Position numbers and translations under genes: made by a program | Assembly (NCBI RefSeq): GCF_005233835.1 | Contig: NZ_SZQA01000026.1 | Location: 1-64,000, forward strand | Length of the DNA: 64,000 bases | Direction: 5' to 3' | Source of the DNA: Herbidospora galbida | Lineage (GTDB): Bacteria; Actinomycetota; Actinomycetes; Streptosporangiales; Streptosporangiaceae | Shown here: positions 40,471-51,304 of the stretch, piece after piece | Numbering within the stretch: the first letter of the stretch is position 1 | How the letters are laid out: each line of letters opens with the position of its first letter | The notes under the pieces: model-generated | Told to the model about the DNA's origin: nothing | What the model saw: the letters and a program-made list of their open reading frames with translations, nothing else | Database searches by the model: none

Positions 40471-41892
40471 ATGCGCGTCGCCATCGTCGGAGCCGGGTTC
40501 GGCGGCCTGTGCATGGCCGTGAAGCTGACTCGCAGCGGGATCCCCCACGTCGTCTTCGAGAAGGGCGCCGGGGTCGGCGGGACCTGGCGTGACAACACCT
40601 ATCCGGGGGCGGGCTGCGACATCCCCTCGCACCTGTACTCCTACTCGTTCGACCCCTACTGCGACTGGTCGCGGCGCTATCCGGGGCAGCCGGAGATCCT
40701 CGCCTACCTGGAGATGATCGCGGCCAAGCACGGGATCCGGCCCCGGTTCGGCACCGAGGTGACCGAACTCGCCCACGACGGCGCCGGCTGGCTCGTGGTC
40801 ACGCCCGGCTCGGTCGAGCGGTTCGACGTGGTGGTCACCGCCGTCGGGCAGCTCAACCGGCCGCACGTGCCCGACATCGCGGGCGCCGGGTCCTTCGCGG
40901 GCGACGCCTTCCACTCGGCCCGCTGGGCGGGCCGCGACCTCACGGGGCAGCGGGTCGCCGTCATCGGCACGGGCTCCTCCGCCGCCCAGCTCATCCCGCC
41001 GGTGGCCGAGACCGCCGGGCACGTGGACGTCTACCAGCGCACGCCCAACTGGGTGCTGCCGAAGGCCGACGCCGAGTTCGCGCCGCTGACCAGGGCGATG
41101 TTCCGATGGGTGCCGGGGGCGCATCGGGCGTACCGGCGATGGTTCTTCGGCTACGTCGAGAAGACGCTCTGGCCGGCCCTGGTCGGCGGGTGGAGCACCG
41201 ACCTCGTCCGGCAGAAGGCGCTCGCGCACCTGCGCCGCCAGGTCCCCGATCCCGGGCTCCGCCGCGCGCTGACCCCCGGCTATCCGCCCGGCTGCAAGCG
41301 GGTGGTCTTCGACAGCCTCTTCTATCCGGCGCTGACCAGGCCGAACGTCGACCTGGTCACCGAGCCGATCGTGCGGATCGCCCCCGAAGGGGTGGAGACG
41401 CCCTCCGGGCTCAGAAGAGCCGACACGATCGTGTACGCCACCGGCTTCCACTCCACCGAATTCCTCCTGCCGATGACCGTCACCAACGCCGACGGCCGCG
41501 ACCTGCACGACCAGTGGAAGGACGGCGCCGAGGCCTACCTGGGCCTGGCCGCCCCCGGCTTCCCCAACCTCTTCTTCCTGTACGGCCCCAACACCAACCT
41601 CGGCCACAACTCCATCGTCTACATGCTGGAGGCCCAGGTCAGGTACGTCATGGGCTGCCTCGACCTGATCGCCCGGAGAGGCCGGATGGAGGTGACGGAG
41701 GGGGCGATGTCGGCGTACACGAGTGCTCTGAACAGGGCTCTGGCCGCCACGGTCTGGAGCCGCGACTGCCACAGCTGGTACAAGACCGCCGACGGGAAGA
41801 TCACCAACAACTGGCCCCGGACCGCCCGCGAGTACCGCCGAATCACCCGGCGTCCCAGGCCAGGGGCATACAAGTTCGGGGCGGGGCGGTAA
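40471..41892 (+). CDS. Flavin-dependent monooxygenase (Baeyer-Villiger type)
   Basis: A 473-residue class B flavoprotein monooxygenase. It has an FAD-binding GAGFGG motif at the N-terminus, an NADPH-binding GTGSSAAQ motif, and the Baeyer-Villiger fingerprint FxGxxxHxxxW realised as FAGDAFHSARW. 'YATGFHSTEF' is the typical C-terminal ATG motif. It should insert oxygen next to a ketone or into a heteroatom. The first ATG that gives the Rossmann strand is used. No neighbouring gene names the substrate; the peptidase operon begins 36 bp after the stop. Confidence 0.9.
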   Translation: MRVAIVGAGFGGLCMAVKLTRSGIPHVVFEKGAGVGGTWRDNTYPGAGCDIPSHLYSYSFDPYCDWSRRYPGQPEILAYLEMIAAKHGIRPRFGTEVTELAHDGAGWLVVTPGSVERFDVVVTAVGQLNRPHVPDIAGAGSFAGDAFHSARWAGRDLTGQRVAVIGTGSSAAQLIPPVAETAGHVDVYQRTPNWVLPKADAEFAPLTRAMFRWVPGAHRAYRRWFFGYVEKTLWPALVGGWSTDLVRQKALAHLRRQVPDPGLRRALTPGYPPGCKRVVFDSLFYPALTRPNVDLVTEPIVRIAPEGVETPSGLRRADTIVYATGFHSTEFLLPMTVTNADGRDLHDQWKDGAEAYLGLAAPGFPNLFFLYGPNTNLGHNSIVYMLEAQVRYVMGCLDLIARRGRMEVTEGAMSAYTSALNRALAATVWSRDCHSWYKTADGKITNNWPRTAREYRRITRRPRPGAYKFGAGR

Positions 41893-41928
41893 CGTCCGGT
41901 AGACGCTTTCCCCGGAAGGAGCCCCGCC

Positions 41929-42951
41929 ATGCTGCACTTCGACGCGGTGGTGGCCGACACCCACAACGACCTCCTGATGGCCGTGGCCGCACGCCCCCCG
42001 AAACACTGGGCCCGGTACTTCCGCGACACCTGGCTCCCCCAGCTCACCGAGGGCGGAGTGGACCTCCAGGTCCTGCCGGTGTTCATCGACGACTGGTACC
42101 GCCCCGAGGGCGCCCTGCGGCAGACCCTCCGCATGATCGAGGCCGCCCATGTGATCGCCGCCGAGGTCGACGAGGTGCGCCTGTGCCTCGACGGCGACGA
42201 CATCTCCGCCGCCCTGTCCGACGAGAAGATCGCGCTGGTCCTGGCCATGGAGAGCATGCCCGGCCTCGACTCCAGCGTGGAGCTCATCCCGACGCTCCAC
42301 CGGCTCGGCGTGCGGGTGGCCTCGATCGCGCACTGGGGCCGCACCCCCCTGGCCGACGGCAGCGGGGAGGACGCCACCGGCTCCCGGCTGACGGCGGCGG
42401 GGGTCGAGGCCCTGGCGACCATGGAAGACCTCGGGATCGTCTTCGACGTCTCCCACCTGGGCGCCTCCGGCGTCGCCCACGTGCTGGAGCTGGCCCGGCG
42501 GCCGGTGATGGCGACCCACTCGTCGGCGCGGGCCCTGCTCGACCACCACCGGAACCTGACCGACGACCAGCTGCGCGGCGTCGCCGCCACGGGCGGCGTG
42601 ATCTGCGTGAACTTCCTCCCGGCGTTCCTCACCGAGCATCCGCGCAAGGTCACGGTCGACGACCTGGTCGACCACATCGCCCACATCGCCTCGGTGGCCG
42701 GCATCGAGCACGTGGGGCTCAGCCCCGACTTCATCCGCGAGGTCCTCCACGACGTGACCCCGCCCTGCTGCGAAGCCGCCCCGTCGGGCCTCGACGTCGA
42801 CGCGGTCATCCCCGACCTCGACGGCCCGCGCGGCCTGCCGCTGGTGACCGAGGCGCTGGAGAAGCACGGCTTCTCCCCCGAGGAGATCCGGCTGATCCTG
42901 GGCGAGAACGTGCTGCGCCTGTTCCGCGCCGAACTGGGGGTCCGCCGGTGA
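41929..42951 (+). CDS. Membrane-dipeptidase-like peptidase (M19)
   Basis: A 340-residue amidohydrolase-fold peptidase. Zinc ligands are in 'VADTHNDLLMAV' (HxD), 'LVLAMES' (Glu bridge), and the His residues in 'VFDVSHLG' and 'MATHSSARAL', ending with 'VGLSPDF', the remaining Asp. M19 enzymes cleave dipeptides, including ones with D-residues. No signal peptide is present, so it is cytoplasmic. GGAAGGAG ribosome site. The stop overlaps the GTG of the next gene. First of a three-gene operon with an M20 peptidase and a GNAT protein. Confidence 0.92.
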   Translation: MLHFDAVVADTHNDLLMAVAARPPKHWARYFRDTWLPQLTEGGVDLQVLPVFIDDWYRPEGALRQTLRMIEAAHVIAAEVDEVRLCLDGDDISAALSDEKIALVLAMESMPGLDSSVELIPTLHRLGVRVASIAHWGRTPLADGSGEDATGSRLTAAGVEALATMEDLGIVFDVSHLGASGVAHVLELARRPVMATHSSARALLDHHRNLTDDQLRGVAATGGVICVNFLPAFLTEHPRKVTVDDLVDHIAHIASVAGIEHVGLSPDFIREVLHDVTPPCCEAAPSGLDVDAVIPDLDGPRGLPLVTEALEKHGFSPEEIRLILGENVLRLFRAELGVRR

Positions 42952-44051
42952 GCCTCGACCAGATGATCGACGACCTGGAGGAACTGGTCGGCTGCGAGTC
43001 GTTCTCCGCCGACCACGCGGCGGTGGCGAAGAGCGCCGAGGTGGTCGCCGAGGTCGGCACCCGGCGGCTGGGCGCCGCTCCCGAGCGGGTGACCATCCGG
43101 GGGGTGTCGCACCTGCGGTGGACCTTCGGGCAGCCGCGCGTGCTGCTGCTCGGCCACCACGACACGGTGTGGCCGGTCGGCACCCTGCGCGACATGCCGT
43201 GGAGCTGCCGCGACGGCGTCGCCCGCGGCCCCGGCGTCTTCGACATGAAGGCCGGCCTGGTGCAGCTCTTCCACGCCCTGTCCGGCCTGCCCTCCCTCGA
43301 CGGGGTGTCGGTGCTGGTCGTCGGCGACGAGGAGCTCGGCTCCCCCACCTCGCAGCCGCTGATCGAGGAGTCGGCCCGGGGCCTGTCCGCCGCGTTCGTC
43401 CTGGAGGCGAGCGCCGACGGCGGGGCGTTGAAACTGGCCCGCAAGGGCATCTCCCGGTACGAACTCCTGGTGCACGGGCGAGCGGCCCACGCCGGCCTCG
43501 AACCCGAGAAGGGCGCCAACGCCGGCATCGAGCTGGCCCACCAGATCATCGCCATCACCCGGATCGCCGGGAACGTCTCGTCGTCGTCCCGCCCCGGCTC
43601 GCTCTCGGTGACCCCGACATTGATGTCGGCCGGGACGTCCACGAACACGATCCCCGCCCTCGGACGGGTGGCCATCGACGTGCGCGTGCCCGACGTGGCC
43701 TCGCAGCAGCGGGTCGACGAGCTGATGCGGGCCCTGACCCCCGTCCTCGACGGCACCCGACTGGAGCTGCTGGGCGGCCCGAACCGCCCGCCGTTCGACG
43801 GAACCGCCTCCGCCGCCCTGTTCGAGCGCGCCGTGGAGATCGCCGCCTCGCTGGGGATGCCCCCGCTGACCGGGGTCTCCGTCGGCGGCGCCTCCGACGG
43901 GAACTTCACCGCCGGGGTCGGCACCCCCACCCTCGACGGGCTGGGCGCCCTCGGCGGCGGGGCGCACGCCCCCGAGGAGCACGTCCTGGTCGAACACATG
44001 CCCGTGCGGGCCCGGCTGCTGACGGAACTGGTGCGGTCGGTGCTGGCGTGA
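42948..44051 (+). CDS. M20-family metallopeptidase (ArgE/CPG2-like)
   Basis: A 367-residue amidohydrolase of the M20 family. Zinc-site motifs: 'LLLGHHDTVWPVG', 'GVFDMKAGL', 'VLVVGDEELGSP' (catalytic Glu) and the C-terminal 'GGGAHAPEEHVLV' His. The lid domain 'RKGISRYELLVHGRAAHAGLEPEKGANA' is typical for carboxypeptidase G2-like enzymes, which remove C-terminal Glu or acyl groups. GTG overlaps the M19 stop, and its own TGA overlaps the GTG of the GNAT gene, so the three genes are tightly coupled. Confidence 0.92.
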   Translation: MSLDQMIDDLEELVGCESFSADHAAVAKSAEVVAEVGTRRLGAAPERVTIRGVSHLRWTFGQPRVLLLGHHDTVWPVGTLRDMPWSCRDGVARGPGVFDMKAGLVQLFHALSGLPSLDGVSVLVVGDEELGSPTSQPLIEESARGLSAAFVLEASADGGALKLARKGISRYELLVHGRAAHAGLEPEKGANAGIELAHQIIAITRIAGNVSSSSRPGSLSVTPTLMSAGTSTNTIPALGRVAIDVRVPDVASQQRVDELMRALTPVLDGTRLELLGGPNRPPFDGTASAALFERAVEIAASLGMPPLTGVSVGGASDGNFTAGVGTPTLDGLGALGGGAHAPEEHVLVEHMPVRARLLTELVRSVLA

Positions 44052-44779
44052 TCGTGCGGGAACTGACCACCCTGGCCGAGTTCGAGGCCCTCTACGGGGT
44101 GTTCGACGCGATCTGGCGGCCCGATCCCACCAACCCTCCGGTGACCGTCGAGCTGATGCGGGCCTTCTCCCACTCCGGGAACTACGTGGCGGGGGCGTTC
44201 GTCGAGGGGCGGCTGGCCGGGGGGTCGGTGGGGTTCTGCGCGCCTCCCCGGGAGGCGTCGTTGCACTCCCACGTGACCGGGGTGGTCGCGCCCGGGGCCG
44301 GGCTGGCGCTCAAGCGGCACCAGCGGTCGTGGGCGCTGGACCGGGGGATCTCGACCATCACGTGGACCTTTGATCCGCTCGTCCGGCGCAACGCCTACTT
44401 CAACCTGGTGAAGCTGGGGGCGCGGCCGGAGAGGTACTACGAGAACTTCTACGGGGCGATGGGCGACGAGGTGAACGCGGGCGACGAGTCCGACCGGGCG
44501 CTGGCGGTCTGGCGGCTCGCCGATCCCGGCCCGGCCGACGAGGGGTTGGAGGCGGCGGTCGCCGTCGCCGACGGTCCCGTCGTGAACGAGGTCTCCTCGC
44601 CCGTCGTGCTGATCCGGCTGCCGGAGGACATCGAGCGGCTGCGGCGGGATGACCCGGTCCTGGCCAAGCGGTGGCGGATGGCCGTCCGGGAGGAATTGGG
44701 CGGACGGCTCCAAAACGGGTGGCGGGTGACCGGGTTCCGCGACGGCGGCTACGTGCTGCGGTCGCCCTCGGCCAGGTAG
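44048..44779 (+). CDS. GNAT-like protein (COG3375 type)
   Basis: A 243-residue protein related to predicted GNAT acetyltransferases (COG3375): '[26 protein letters not shown]', '[52 protein letters not shown]' and '[16 protein letters not shown]'. The co-transcription with two amidohydrolases suggests it acylates or deacylates the same amino-acid-like pool. The GTG start is coupled (GTGA) to the M20 gene. The last 31 bp overlap the convergent acyl-CoA synthetase gene. Confidence 0.82.
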   Translation: MIVRELTTLAEFEALYGVFDAIWRPDPTNPPVTVELMRAFSHSGNYVAGAFVEGRLAGGSVGFCAPPREASLHSHVTGVVAPGAGLALKRHQRSWALDRGISTITWTFDPLVRRNAYFNLVKLGARPERYYENFYGAMGDEVNAGDESDRALAVWRLADPGPADEGLEAAVAVADGPVVNEVSSPVVLIRLPEDIERLRRDDPVLAKRWRMAVREELGGRLQNGWRVTGFRDGGYVLRSPSAR

Positions 44780-46197
44780 GCCGTCCTGACCTTGGTCCGC
44801 GACAGCTTCCCCGTCGGCGTCCGGGGCAGGTCGTCCCGGAACTCGATCACCCTCGGGTGCTTGAACCTGGCCAGCCGGGGCCCCAGGTGCTCCCTGAGCT
44901 CCTCCTCCGTCACCTTCTCCGCCGGCTGGACGAGCGCCACCACCGCGTGCCCCCACTCCTCGTCGGGCACGCCGATCACCGCCGCGTCCGCCACGCCGGG
45001 GTGTGAGAGCAGGGCGGCCTCGATCTCGGCGGGGTAGATGTTCACGCCGCCGCTCACGATCAGGTCCGTCCGCCGGTCGAGCAGGAAGAGGTACCCGTCG
45101 GGGTCGAGGTAGCCGATGTCGCCGGGGGCGTACCATTCGCCGCGTTTGGAGGCGGCGGTCTTGGCCGGGTCCTTGCGGTATTCGAAGGTGCCCAGCGACG
45201 ACTTCACGTAGATCATTCCGGGCTCGCCGGGCGGGAGCTCCTCGCCGTCCTCGTCGAGGATGCGGGCCTTGGTGCCGGGGACGGGGCGGCCGACCGTGCC
45301 GGGGTGGGCGAGCCACTCGTCGGGTTTCACGGCGAAGGCGATGGTCGACTCGGTCGAGCCGTAGTACTCGTAGAGGACCGGGCCGAACCACTCCATCATC
45401 GCCTGTTTCACCGGTACGGGGCAGGCGGCGGCCGTGTGGGTGACCTGGCGCAGCGAGGAGACGTCGAAGCGCTCCCTGGTCTCGGCCGGGAGGCGGAGCA
45501 TGCGGTGGAACATGGTCGGGACCATCATCGTGTCGGTCACCCGGTGGCGTTCGATCAGTTCCAGCACGGGTTCGGGGTCGAACCTCGGGGCGATGACGAC
45601 CGTGTGGCCCAGGTGGAGGGCGAACTGGGCGTGCGCGCAGGGGGCCGAGTGGTACATCGGCGAGGTCACCAGGTGCACGCCGTCGCCCGGCCGCAGGTCG
45701 AGCACCTGGTCGATGAACCACAGGTAGAGCGGCAGGACCTCTTCGGGGGTCTTGGACGTCCGGGGCCGCTGGACGCCCTTCGGGAAGCCCGTGGTGCCGC
45801 TCGTGTACCACATGACCTGGCCGTACGTCCGGTCGGGCGGGTCGGTGACCGGGTTGCCCAAAGCCAGGGCGGCGACGTCCTCCGGGGTCCGGACGACCAG
45901 TTTCGCGTCGCTGTCGGTGACGATGTAGCCGATCTCGGCCTCGGTCAGGTGCCAGTTGACCGGCACGTAGTAGAGGCCCGTCTGGCCGGTGGCCAGGAGC
46001 ATGACGAGGGCGTCCAGGCCGTTGCGTAGCGTGCCCGCGACGACGTCGCCGGCGGACAGGCCCTGGTCGCGCAGGCCGTGGGAGACCTGGTTGGCGAGGG
46101 CGAGCAGTTCCCCGGCGCGGACCTCCGTGCCGTCGACGTCGATCACCGCGAGGCGGTCGGGGTCCGTCCGGGCGATCAGGTAGAAGCTCGGGTCCAT
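44749..46197 (-). CDS. AMP-forming acyl-CoA synthetase
   Basis: A 482-residue ANL-superfamily ligase. Motif A5-like '[13 protein letters not shown]' binds ATP phosphates, '[11 protein letters not shown]' is the aromatic/adenine region, '[26 protein letters not shown]' the hinge and '[11 protein letters not shown]' the catalytic Lys. It activates a carboxylic acid to acyl-AMP and then acyl-CoA. Slightly short for long-chain ligases, suggesting a medium or aromatic substrate. Starts at ATG 46197, with 72 bp to the divergent histidine kinase. It could supply substrates to the acyl-CoA dehydrogenase operon further right. Confidence 0.93.
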   Translation of the reverse strand: MDPSFYLIARTDPDRLAVIDVDGTEVRAGELLALANQVSHGLRDQGLSAGDVVAGTLRNGLDALVMLLATGQTGLYYVPVNWHLTEAEIGYIVTDSDAKLVVRTPEDVAALALGNPVTDPPDRTYGQVMWYTSGTTGFPKGVQRPRTSKTPEEVLPLYLWFIDQVLDLRPGDGVHLVTSPMYHSAPCAHAQFALHLGHTVVIAPRFDPEPVLELIERHRVTDTMMVPTMFHRMLRLPAETRERFDVSSLRQVTHTAAACPVPVKQAMMEWFGPVLYEYYGSTESTIAFAVKPDEWLAHPGTVGRPVPGTKARILDEDGEELPPGEPGMIYVKSSLGTFEYRKDPAKTAASKRGEWYAPGDIGYLDPDGYLFLLDRRTDLIVSGGVNIYPAEIEAALLSHPGVADAAVIGVPDEEWGHAVVALVQPAEKVTEEELREHLGPRLARFKHPRVIEFRDDLPRTPTGKLSRTKVRTAYLAEGDRST

Positions 46198-46269
46198 ACA
46201 TCGAGCATTACGCCAGACGACCTGTTTGCCCAGCCTTGACCACCTTGAGTAGCCGGGATCCGACTTTCT

Positions 46270-47643
46270 GTGATCATCTGGGACATCAGGGGGAACAGGT
46301 TGTTCGGATGGCGCCGATGGTCGATGCGGGGCCGGTTGACGTTCGTCGCCGGTCTGGTCATGACGCTTCTGTGCCTGGCCGTGCTGGCGACCGCCCTCAT
46401 CGGACTGCGGGGGCTGGCGAACCAGTACAACGTCGACCGGATCGTGCGGGTCACCCTCAAGACCATCCACATGCTGAAGAACGACCAGATCCCGTCCGTG
46501 CTGCCGTCCCAGGGCATCGCCGGGGTGCAGGTGATCCGGCCCGACGGGTCCGTGGAGTCCTCCAGCGTGCTGCTGCAGGGCAAGCCGCGGATGGCGTTCT
46601 TCCAGCCGCCCGACACGACCGTGCGGCAGGACATGGTCCACTGCGACTCCACACTGTGGCCCGACCAGTGCATGGTGATCGTCGCCATCCGCGTCTACAG
46701 CCCCAACGGCGACTACCTGATCTACGCCGCCGACCCGGTGGTGCCCTGGTACGTCGACCCGAGGGTCGACCTGCTGCTGTTCCTCGGCGCGGGGCTCATC
46801 GTCGCGGTGACGACCTTCGGCACGTACCTGCTGGTGGGCAGGGCGCTGCGGCCGGTCGACGCGATCAGCGAGGAGCTCGCCACGATCACCGCCAGCGACC
46901 TGGACCACCGGGTGCCGGTGCCCAGGAACCACGACGAGATCCGCCGCCTGGCCGAGACCGCCAACGCCACCCTCGACCGCCTGGAGGAGGCCGTCGAGCA
47001 GCAGCGCCGCTTCGCCTCCGACGCCTCCCACGACCTGCGCAGCCCCCTGACCGCCATGCGCGCCGAGGTCGAGGGCGCCCTCCTCGACGTCGAGACGGCC
47101 GACTGGGAACACACCGGCGAGGCCATCCTCGGGAGCATCGACCGCCTCCAGGCCCTGGTGGACGACCTGCTCCAGATCGCCCGCCTCGACTCGGGCGCCC
47201 CCGGGCGGATGGACCCCGTCGACCTGGCCCACCTCGCCGCGACGGAGATCGACCGGCGCAGGCGCCGGGTGCGGATCATCCGGGAACTGCAGCCCGGCGT
47301 GATCATCATGGGCGACCGGCTGCGGCTCGCCCGGGTGCTGACCAACCTGCTCGACAACGCCGAACGACACGCCAACTCGGTCGTCGTCGTCAAGGTCTAC
47401 GAGGAGGCGGGCTGCGGCGTGCTGGAGGTCCTGGACGACGGGGCCGGGGTCCCCCACGACAAGCGCGAGCACGTCTTCCAGCGGTTCACCCGCCTCGACG
47501 CCGCCCGCTCCCGCGACGCCGGCGGGACCGGCCTCGGGCTCGCCATCGCCCGGCAGATCTGCGAGGGCCACGGCGGCACCCTCGGCATCGAGGACAGCGT
47601 GAAAGGCGCCCGGTTCGTACTGCGAATCCCCGTGTCGCGCTAG
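46270..47643 (+). CDS. Orphan sensor histidine kinase (EnvZ-type)
   Basis: A 457-residue kinase with two transmembrane helices (about 22-45 and 172-194) and an external domain of about 120 residues with one Cys pair (HCDS...QCMV). A HAMP domain follows, then a HisKA domain with H254 in '[16 protein letters not shown]' and a HATPase_c domain ([26 protein letters not shown]). No response regulator is adjacent; the next gene is a TetR regulator, so it is an orphan or pairs with a regulator elsewhere. GTG start used; ATG at 46324 (MRGRLTF) is an alternative. Confidence 0.93.
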   Translation: MIIWDIRGNRLFGWRRWSMRGRLTFVAGLVMTLLCLAVLATALIGLRGLANQYNVDRIVRVTLKTIHMLKNDQIPSVLPSQGIAGVQVIRPDGSVESSSVLLQGKPRMAFFQPPDTTVRQDMVHCDSTLWPDQCMVIVAIRVYSPNGDYLIYAADPVVPWYVDPRVDLLLFLGAGLIVAVTTFGTYLLVGRALRPVDAISEELATITASDLDHRVPVPRNHDEIRRLAETANATLDRLEEAVEQQRRFASDASHDLRSPLTAMRAEVEGALLDVETADWEHTGEAILGSIDRLQALVDDLLQIARLDSGAPGRMDPVDLAHLAATEIDRRRRRVRIIRELQPGVIIMGDRLRLARVLTNLLDNAERHANSVVVVKVYEEAGCGVLEVLDDGAGVPHDKREHVFQRFTRLDAARSRDAGGTGLGLAIARQICEGHGGTLGIEDSVKGARFVLRIPVSR

Positions 47644-47652
47644 GGTTCCGAT

Positions 47653-48255
47653 GTGGCACGGGGAATCAGCCGCATGCGCCGGGAGGATCTGCTCAAGGTC
47701 GCCTGCGAGGTCATCGCGGCCCAGGGATTCGGGCATACCCGCACCGTCGACATCGCCCAGGCTGCGGGGGTGAGCCAGGCGCTGCTCTTCTACCATTTCG
47801 AGACGAAGGAGAAACTGTTCGCCGCTGCCTTCGGATATGCGGCCGAACGCGACCTCGACAATCTGGAGGCGCTGCTCGATTCGGCCGGGGGGCCGGTCGA
47901 CAAACTGCGGGCGATGCTCAAGTTGTATTCGCCGAGCGGTAAATCGAAATCGTGGGCGCTGTGGATCGACGCCTGGTCGGAGTCGATGCGGAACCCGGCT
48001 CTCGAAGACGTCTCCCGGGCGCTCGACCTGCGCTGGAAGGACGCCCTCCGGGAGATCCTGGCGGCCGGGGCCGACGACGGGGTGTTCAAGTGCCCCGACC
48101 CCGAAGGGGCGGCCTGGCGGTTGATGTCGCTGATCGACGGGCTCACCGTTCAGGTGACCGTGCACAAGAGGATGCTGACCCGGGCGCGGCTGTTCGAACT
48201 GGTGCGGACCGCCGCCGCCGTCGAACTCGGGCTGGAGCCCGATCAGCTGGCGTAG
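47653..48255 (+). CDS. TetR-family transcriptional regulator
   Basis: A 200-residue regulator. Helix-turn-helix: '[48 protein letters not shown]', with the rest forming the helical ligand domain ('[29 protein letters not shown]'). GTG start. It converges on, and overlaps by 13 bp, the end of the ADP-forming ligase gene, the last gene of the catabolic operon, so it is a plausible controller of that operon and of the acyl-CoA synthetase. A candidate site TGAGT-CGCT-ACTCA is at 56168-56181, in front of the operon. Confidence 0.9.
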   Translation: MARGISRMRREDLLKVACEVIAAQGFGHTRTVDIAQAAGVSQALLFYHFETKEKLFAAAFGYAAERDLDNLEALLDSAGGPVDKLRAMLKLYSPSGKSKSWALWIDAWSESMRNPALEDVSRALDLRWKDALREILAAGADDGVFKCPDPEGAAWRLMSLIDGLTVQVTVHKRMLTRARLFELVRTAAAVELGLEPDQLA

Positions 48256-50189
48256 GCGTCGAGCGCGAGGCCGTCTTTCAGCGGGTTGATCTCGATCTCG
48301 GTGAGCTCCGGGCGGGCGTCGAGGATTCCGCCCAGTACGACCATCGCGTGCGCCACGGCGTCGACGTCGGCGGGCGGAGCGCCGCGCCAGCCGTTCAGCA
48401 CCCGGGAGACGCGGGTCGTCGCGATCAGGTCCTTCGCCCGCTCATGGGTGAGCGGGGCGAGGGCCGTCACGGTGTCGGCGATGAGCTCGGCGAGGACTCC
48501 CCCGGCGCCGAAGGTGACGACCGGCCCGGCGTGCGGGTCGCGGTGCGCGCCGACGATCAGCTCCACCCCCGGCGAGACCACCTGCTCCTCGACCCAGAGC
48601 GGCAGGCCGCCGAGCCGGTCCCGCATCCGCCGCGCCTCCCGGTGGAGTTCCTCCGGGGTGCCGACGCCGAGGACGACGCCGCCCACCTCGGTCTTGTGGG
48701 CCGGGCCCAGGGCCTTGAGGACCACGGGGTAGGTCAGGCCGGGGTCGCCGCCGTCGTAGAGCGTGCCGTCGGGGAAGGAGATCCCGGAGGCCAGGAGGGT
48801 GCGACGCAGGGCGACGAATCCAGATATGTCGCCCAGGGGCGTGGAAGAGGCCGCCGGTGGCGTCCAGACCTCCCGGGAGAAGGTCAGCGCGCTCAGGCCG
48901 GTCATGACGGCGTCGATCGTGCCGTGGACGGGGACGCCCGCCGCTCGCAGGAAGTCCACGGTCGGGCCCTCGGGGCGCATCGTGTGGATCAGGCAGGGCC
49001 GCGTGGTGAGCGTCTCGGCCAGGTGGGCGGCGGCGGTGAGCTCCGCGCCCTCCAGCGCCGGGCTGTCGGCGGCGTAGCTGGCGAAGTAGCCGGTGAGAAC
49101 GACCGCGTCGACCTCGGGCGCGACGAGCTCCGCGATCTTCGGGTACGTCGCCAGGTCGGCCTCCCCCGCCCCCGCCAGGTCGACCGGGTTCGACAGGCCC
49201 GCCTCCGGCGGCAGGAGGGCCCTCAGCGCCTCGGCCGTGGCCGGGCTGAACGCGGGGACCTCCAGGCCGAGGCGTTCGGCCAGTTCGGCGGCAATCGCCC
49301 CCTGACCGCCGCTGTCGGCCACCACCGCGACCCGCCGTACGGGGGCCGGGACGGCCAGGCACGCCTGGGCGATGTGGATCGCCTCCTGCGGGGTGCGGGC
49401 GCGCAGGACGCCCGCCGCCCGGCACAGCGCGTCGACGACCGCGTCGGGGGTGGCGAGCGCGCCGGTGTGGGAGGTGACCGCGCGGCGGCCCGCCGCCGAG
49501 CCGCCGACGGTCAGCAGGATGACGGGCTTGCCGCCCGCCAGCGCGATCAGGTCGCGGCCGATCGACAGGTCTTCGAGGTAGAGGATGACGACACGGGTGT
49601 GCGGGGCGGCGACGACCGCCTCGGCCAGTTCCCGGACGCCCAGGTCGGCGGCGGCCCCGACGGAGACGAACCGCGACAGGCCGAGGCCCTCCTTCGCGGC
49701 CAGATAGCCGAGTTCCAGGCCGACCGAGCCGCTCTGCGAGACGACGCCGATCGGGCCGGGGGTCAGCGTGCCCCAGGTGAGGGCGAGGGCGGAGGCGGAG
49801 TCGTACACCCCCATGCTGGTCGGGCCCACGAGACGGGCCCCGGCCGAGCGCACCCGCTCGGCCAGCGCGGGCAGGCCGCCGGGGTAGACGACCCCGGCGG
49901 TGATCGCGACGAGGGCGCGGGCCCCGGCGTCGAGGGCGTCGCCGACGACCTGCTCGTAGGTGTGCGGCGGGGTCGCGATCGCGACCAGGTCGGGGGTCTC
50001 GCGGAGGTCGCGCAGCGAGTGGTGGGTGGGGTGGCCGAGGACGTCGGCGCCGCGGGCGTTCACCAGGTGGACCGGGCGGCGCGAGGCGCCGCTCAGGGCG
50101 CCCCTGGCCAGCCAGTAGCCCCATTTGGCGGGGTCGCCGGAGGCGCCGACGACGGCGACCGTGCGGGGGTCGAACAGGGCCTCGGTCAT
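48243..50189 (-). CDS. ADP-forming acyl-CoA synthetase (acetyl-CoA synthetase II type)
   Basis: A 648-residue single-chain NDP-forming acyl-CoA synthetase. N-terminal CoA-binding Rossmann domain ('[27 protein letters not shown]'), succinyl-CoA-ligase-like middle with '[17 protein letters not shown]' and '[27 protein letters not shown]', then an ATP-grasp domain near the C-terminus ('[27 protein letters not shown]' and '[11 protein letters not shown]'). It makes ATP from an acyl-CoA or activates acids. Last gene of the minus-strand operon; ATG overlaps the dehydrogenase stop (ATGA). Confidence 0.93.
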   Translation of the reverse strand: MTEALFDPRTVAVVGASGDPAKWGYWLARGALSGASRRPVHLVNARGADVLGHPTHHSLRDLRETPDLVAIATPPHTYEQVVGDALDAGARALVAITAGVVYPGGLPALAERVRSAGARLVGPTSMGVYDSASALALTWGTLTPGPIGVVSQSGSVGLELGYLAAKEGLGLSRFVSVGAAADLGVRELAEAVVAAPHTRVVILYLEDLSIGRDLIALAGGKPVILLTVGGSAAGRRAVTSHTGALATPDAVVDALCRAAGVLRARTPQEAIHIAQACLAVPAPVRRVAVVADSGGQGAIAAELAERLGLEVPAFSPATAEALRALLPPEAGLSNPVDLAGAGEADLATYPKIAELVAPEVDAVVLTGYFASYAADSPALEGAELTAAAHLAETLTTRPCLIHTMRPEGPTVDFLRAAGVPVHGTIDAVMTGLSALTFSREVWTPPAASSTPLGDISGFVALRRTLLASGISFPDGTLYDGGDPGLTYPVVLKALGPAHKTEVGGVVLGVGTPEELHREARRMRDRLGGLPLWVEEQVVSPGVELIVGAHRDPHAGPVVTFGAGGVLAELIADTVTALAPLTHERAKDLIATTRVSRVLNGWRGAPPADVDAVAHAMVVLGGILDARPELTEIEINPLKDGLALDAYAS

Positions 50190-51304
50190 CGCCCGGCCGC
50201 CATGTTGCGGTCGCTCAGGTCATGGGCGACCTCTCGCGGCGTCCGGCCGGGGTCGGACATGATCTCGGTCGTCACCCGGCGCATCCAGGAGCGGATCTTC
50301 GCGAAGGCGGCGTCGGCATCGGCGGGGATGTCGCCGAACAGGGTCCACCACCACCACGAGTTGGTCGCCGAGTTGGCCACCACGTCCGGGACGACCACCA
50401 CTCCCCTGGCGGCGAGCGCGCGTTCGGCCTCCGGGGTGACCGGCACGTTGGCCGCCTCCACCACCAGCCGGGCCCGCACGCGCGGGGCCTCCGCCGCCCC
50501 GACGCAGTAGGAGACGGCGGCCGGGATCAGCAGGTCGCAGTCGACGTCGAGCCACCCGTCGCGGGGCCGTTTCTCGCCCGGGATCCGGCCGAAGGGGTCC
50601 CGGGCGCGGAGCAGCGCCTCCACGTCGAGGCCGCCGGGATCGGTCAGGAGGCCGTCGGCGTCGGCGACGCCGACGATCCGCACCCCCGCCCGCGCCAGGA
50701 ACCGCGCGGTCGCGCCGCCCATGGAGCCGAAGCCCTGGACGACCGCCGTCGGGTTCCGGATGCCCAGACGGTCGAGCGCCGTCAGGGCCGACTCGGCCAC
50801 GCCGCAGCCGCCGGCCAGGTCGCCCAGGCCGATACCGTCGACCGTGACGGCGAAGGCGGCGTCCAGGCGCTTCAGTGCCGTGTCGGGGTCGTCGAGGAGC
50901 GGCAGCACGGCGTCGATCGAGGTGCGCAGGCCGGCCGCGTGGCAGGCCTCCTCGATCGACTCCTGGCGCAGGCCCAGGTCCTCGCCGGTCGCCCAGTAGG
51001 TGGCCAGCAGGGGCTTCATCGCGGCGATGTAGCGGTGCAGCATCCCGGTCGCCTCGGGGTCGAGGGGATCGCAGTCGATGCCGCCCTTCGCGCCGCCGAG
51101 CGGCTGGTAGGCCAGGCCCGGCTCGTAGGCGATGGCCTCCTTGCGGGACATGCCCCGGGCCAGGTCGGCGACCTCGTCCAGGGTCACCCCGGCGCGCATC
51201 CGCAGCCCGCCGCTGCTGACGCCCCGGCCGAGCCGGTCGATGACGAGGTAACCGGGCCGGCCGGTGACGTCGTCGGTCCAGACGACCTGGAGGAACGGGG
51301 TCAT
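50186..51304 (-). CDS. Glu/Leu/Phe/Val-type amino-acid dehydrogenase
   Basis: A 372-residue ELFV dehydrogenase. Substrate loop 'AYQPLGGAKGGIDCDP' holds the substrate-binding Lys, and 'AVVQGFGSMGGATARFLARAGVRIVGVADADG' is the NAD(P)-binding Rossmann motif. These enzymes interconvert amino acids with 2-oxo acids and ammonia. It sits between the ThDP enzyme and the acyl-CoA ligase, so the operon may deaminate an amino acid, then decarboxylate the oxo acid. Four-base overlaps at both ends show tight coupling. Confidence 0.93.
   Translation of the reverse strand: MTPFLQVVWTDDVTGRPGYLVIDRLGRGVSSGGLRMRAGVTLDEVADLARGMSRKEAIAYEPGLAYQPLGGAKGGIDCDPLDPEATGMLHRYIAAMKPLLATYWATGEDLGLRQESIEEACHAAGLRTSIDAVLPLLDDPDTALKRLDAAFAVTVDGIGLGDLAGGCGVAESALTALDRLGIRNPTAVVQGFGSMGGATARFLARAGVRIVGVADADGLLTDPGGLDVEALLRARDPFGRIPGEKRPRDGWLDVDCDLLIPAAVSYCVGAAEAPRVRARLVVEAANVPVTPEAERALAARGVVVVPDVVANSATNSWWWWTLFGDIPADADAAFAKIRSWMRRVTTEIMSDPGRTPREVAHDLSDRNMAAGR

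Noticed and set aside
40429-43997. Two long minus-strand ORFs opposite monooxygenase and peptidase genes
   Set aside because: Shadows of genes with clear zinc and flavin motifs on the plus strand.
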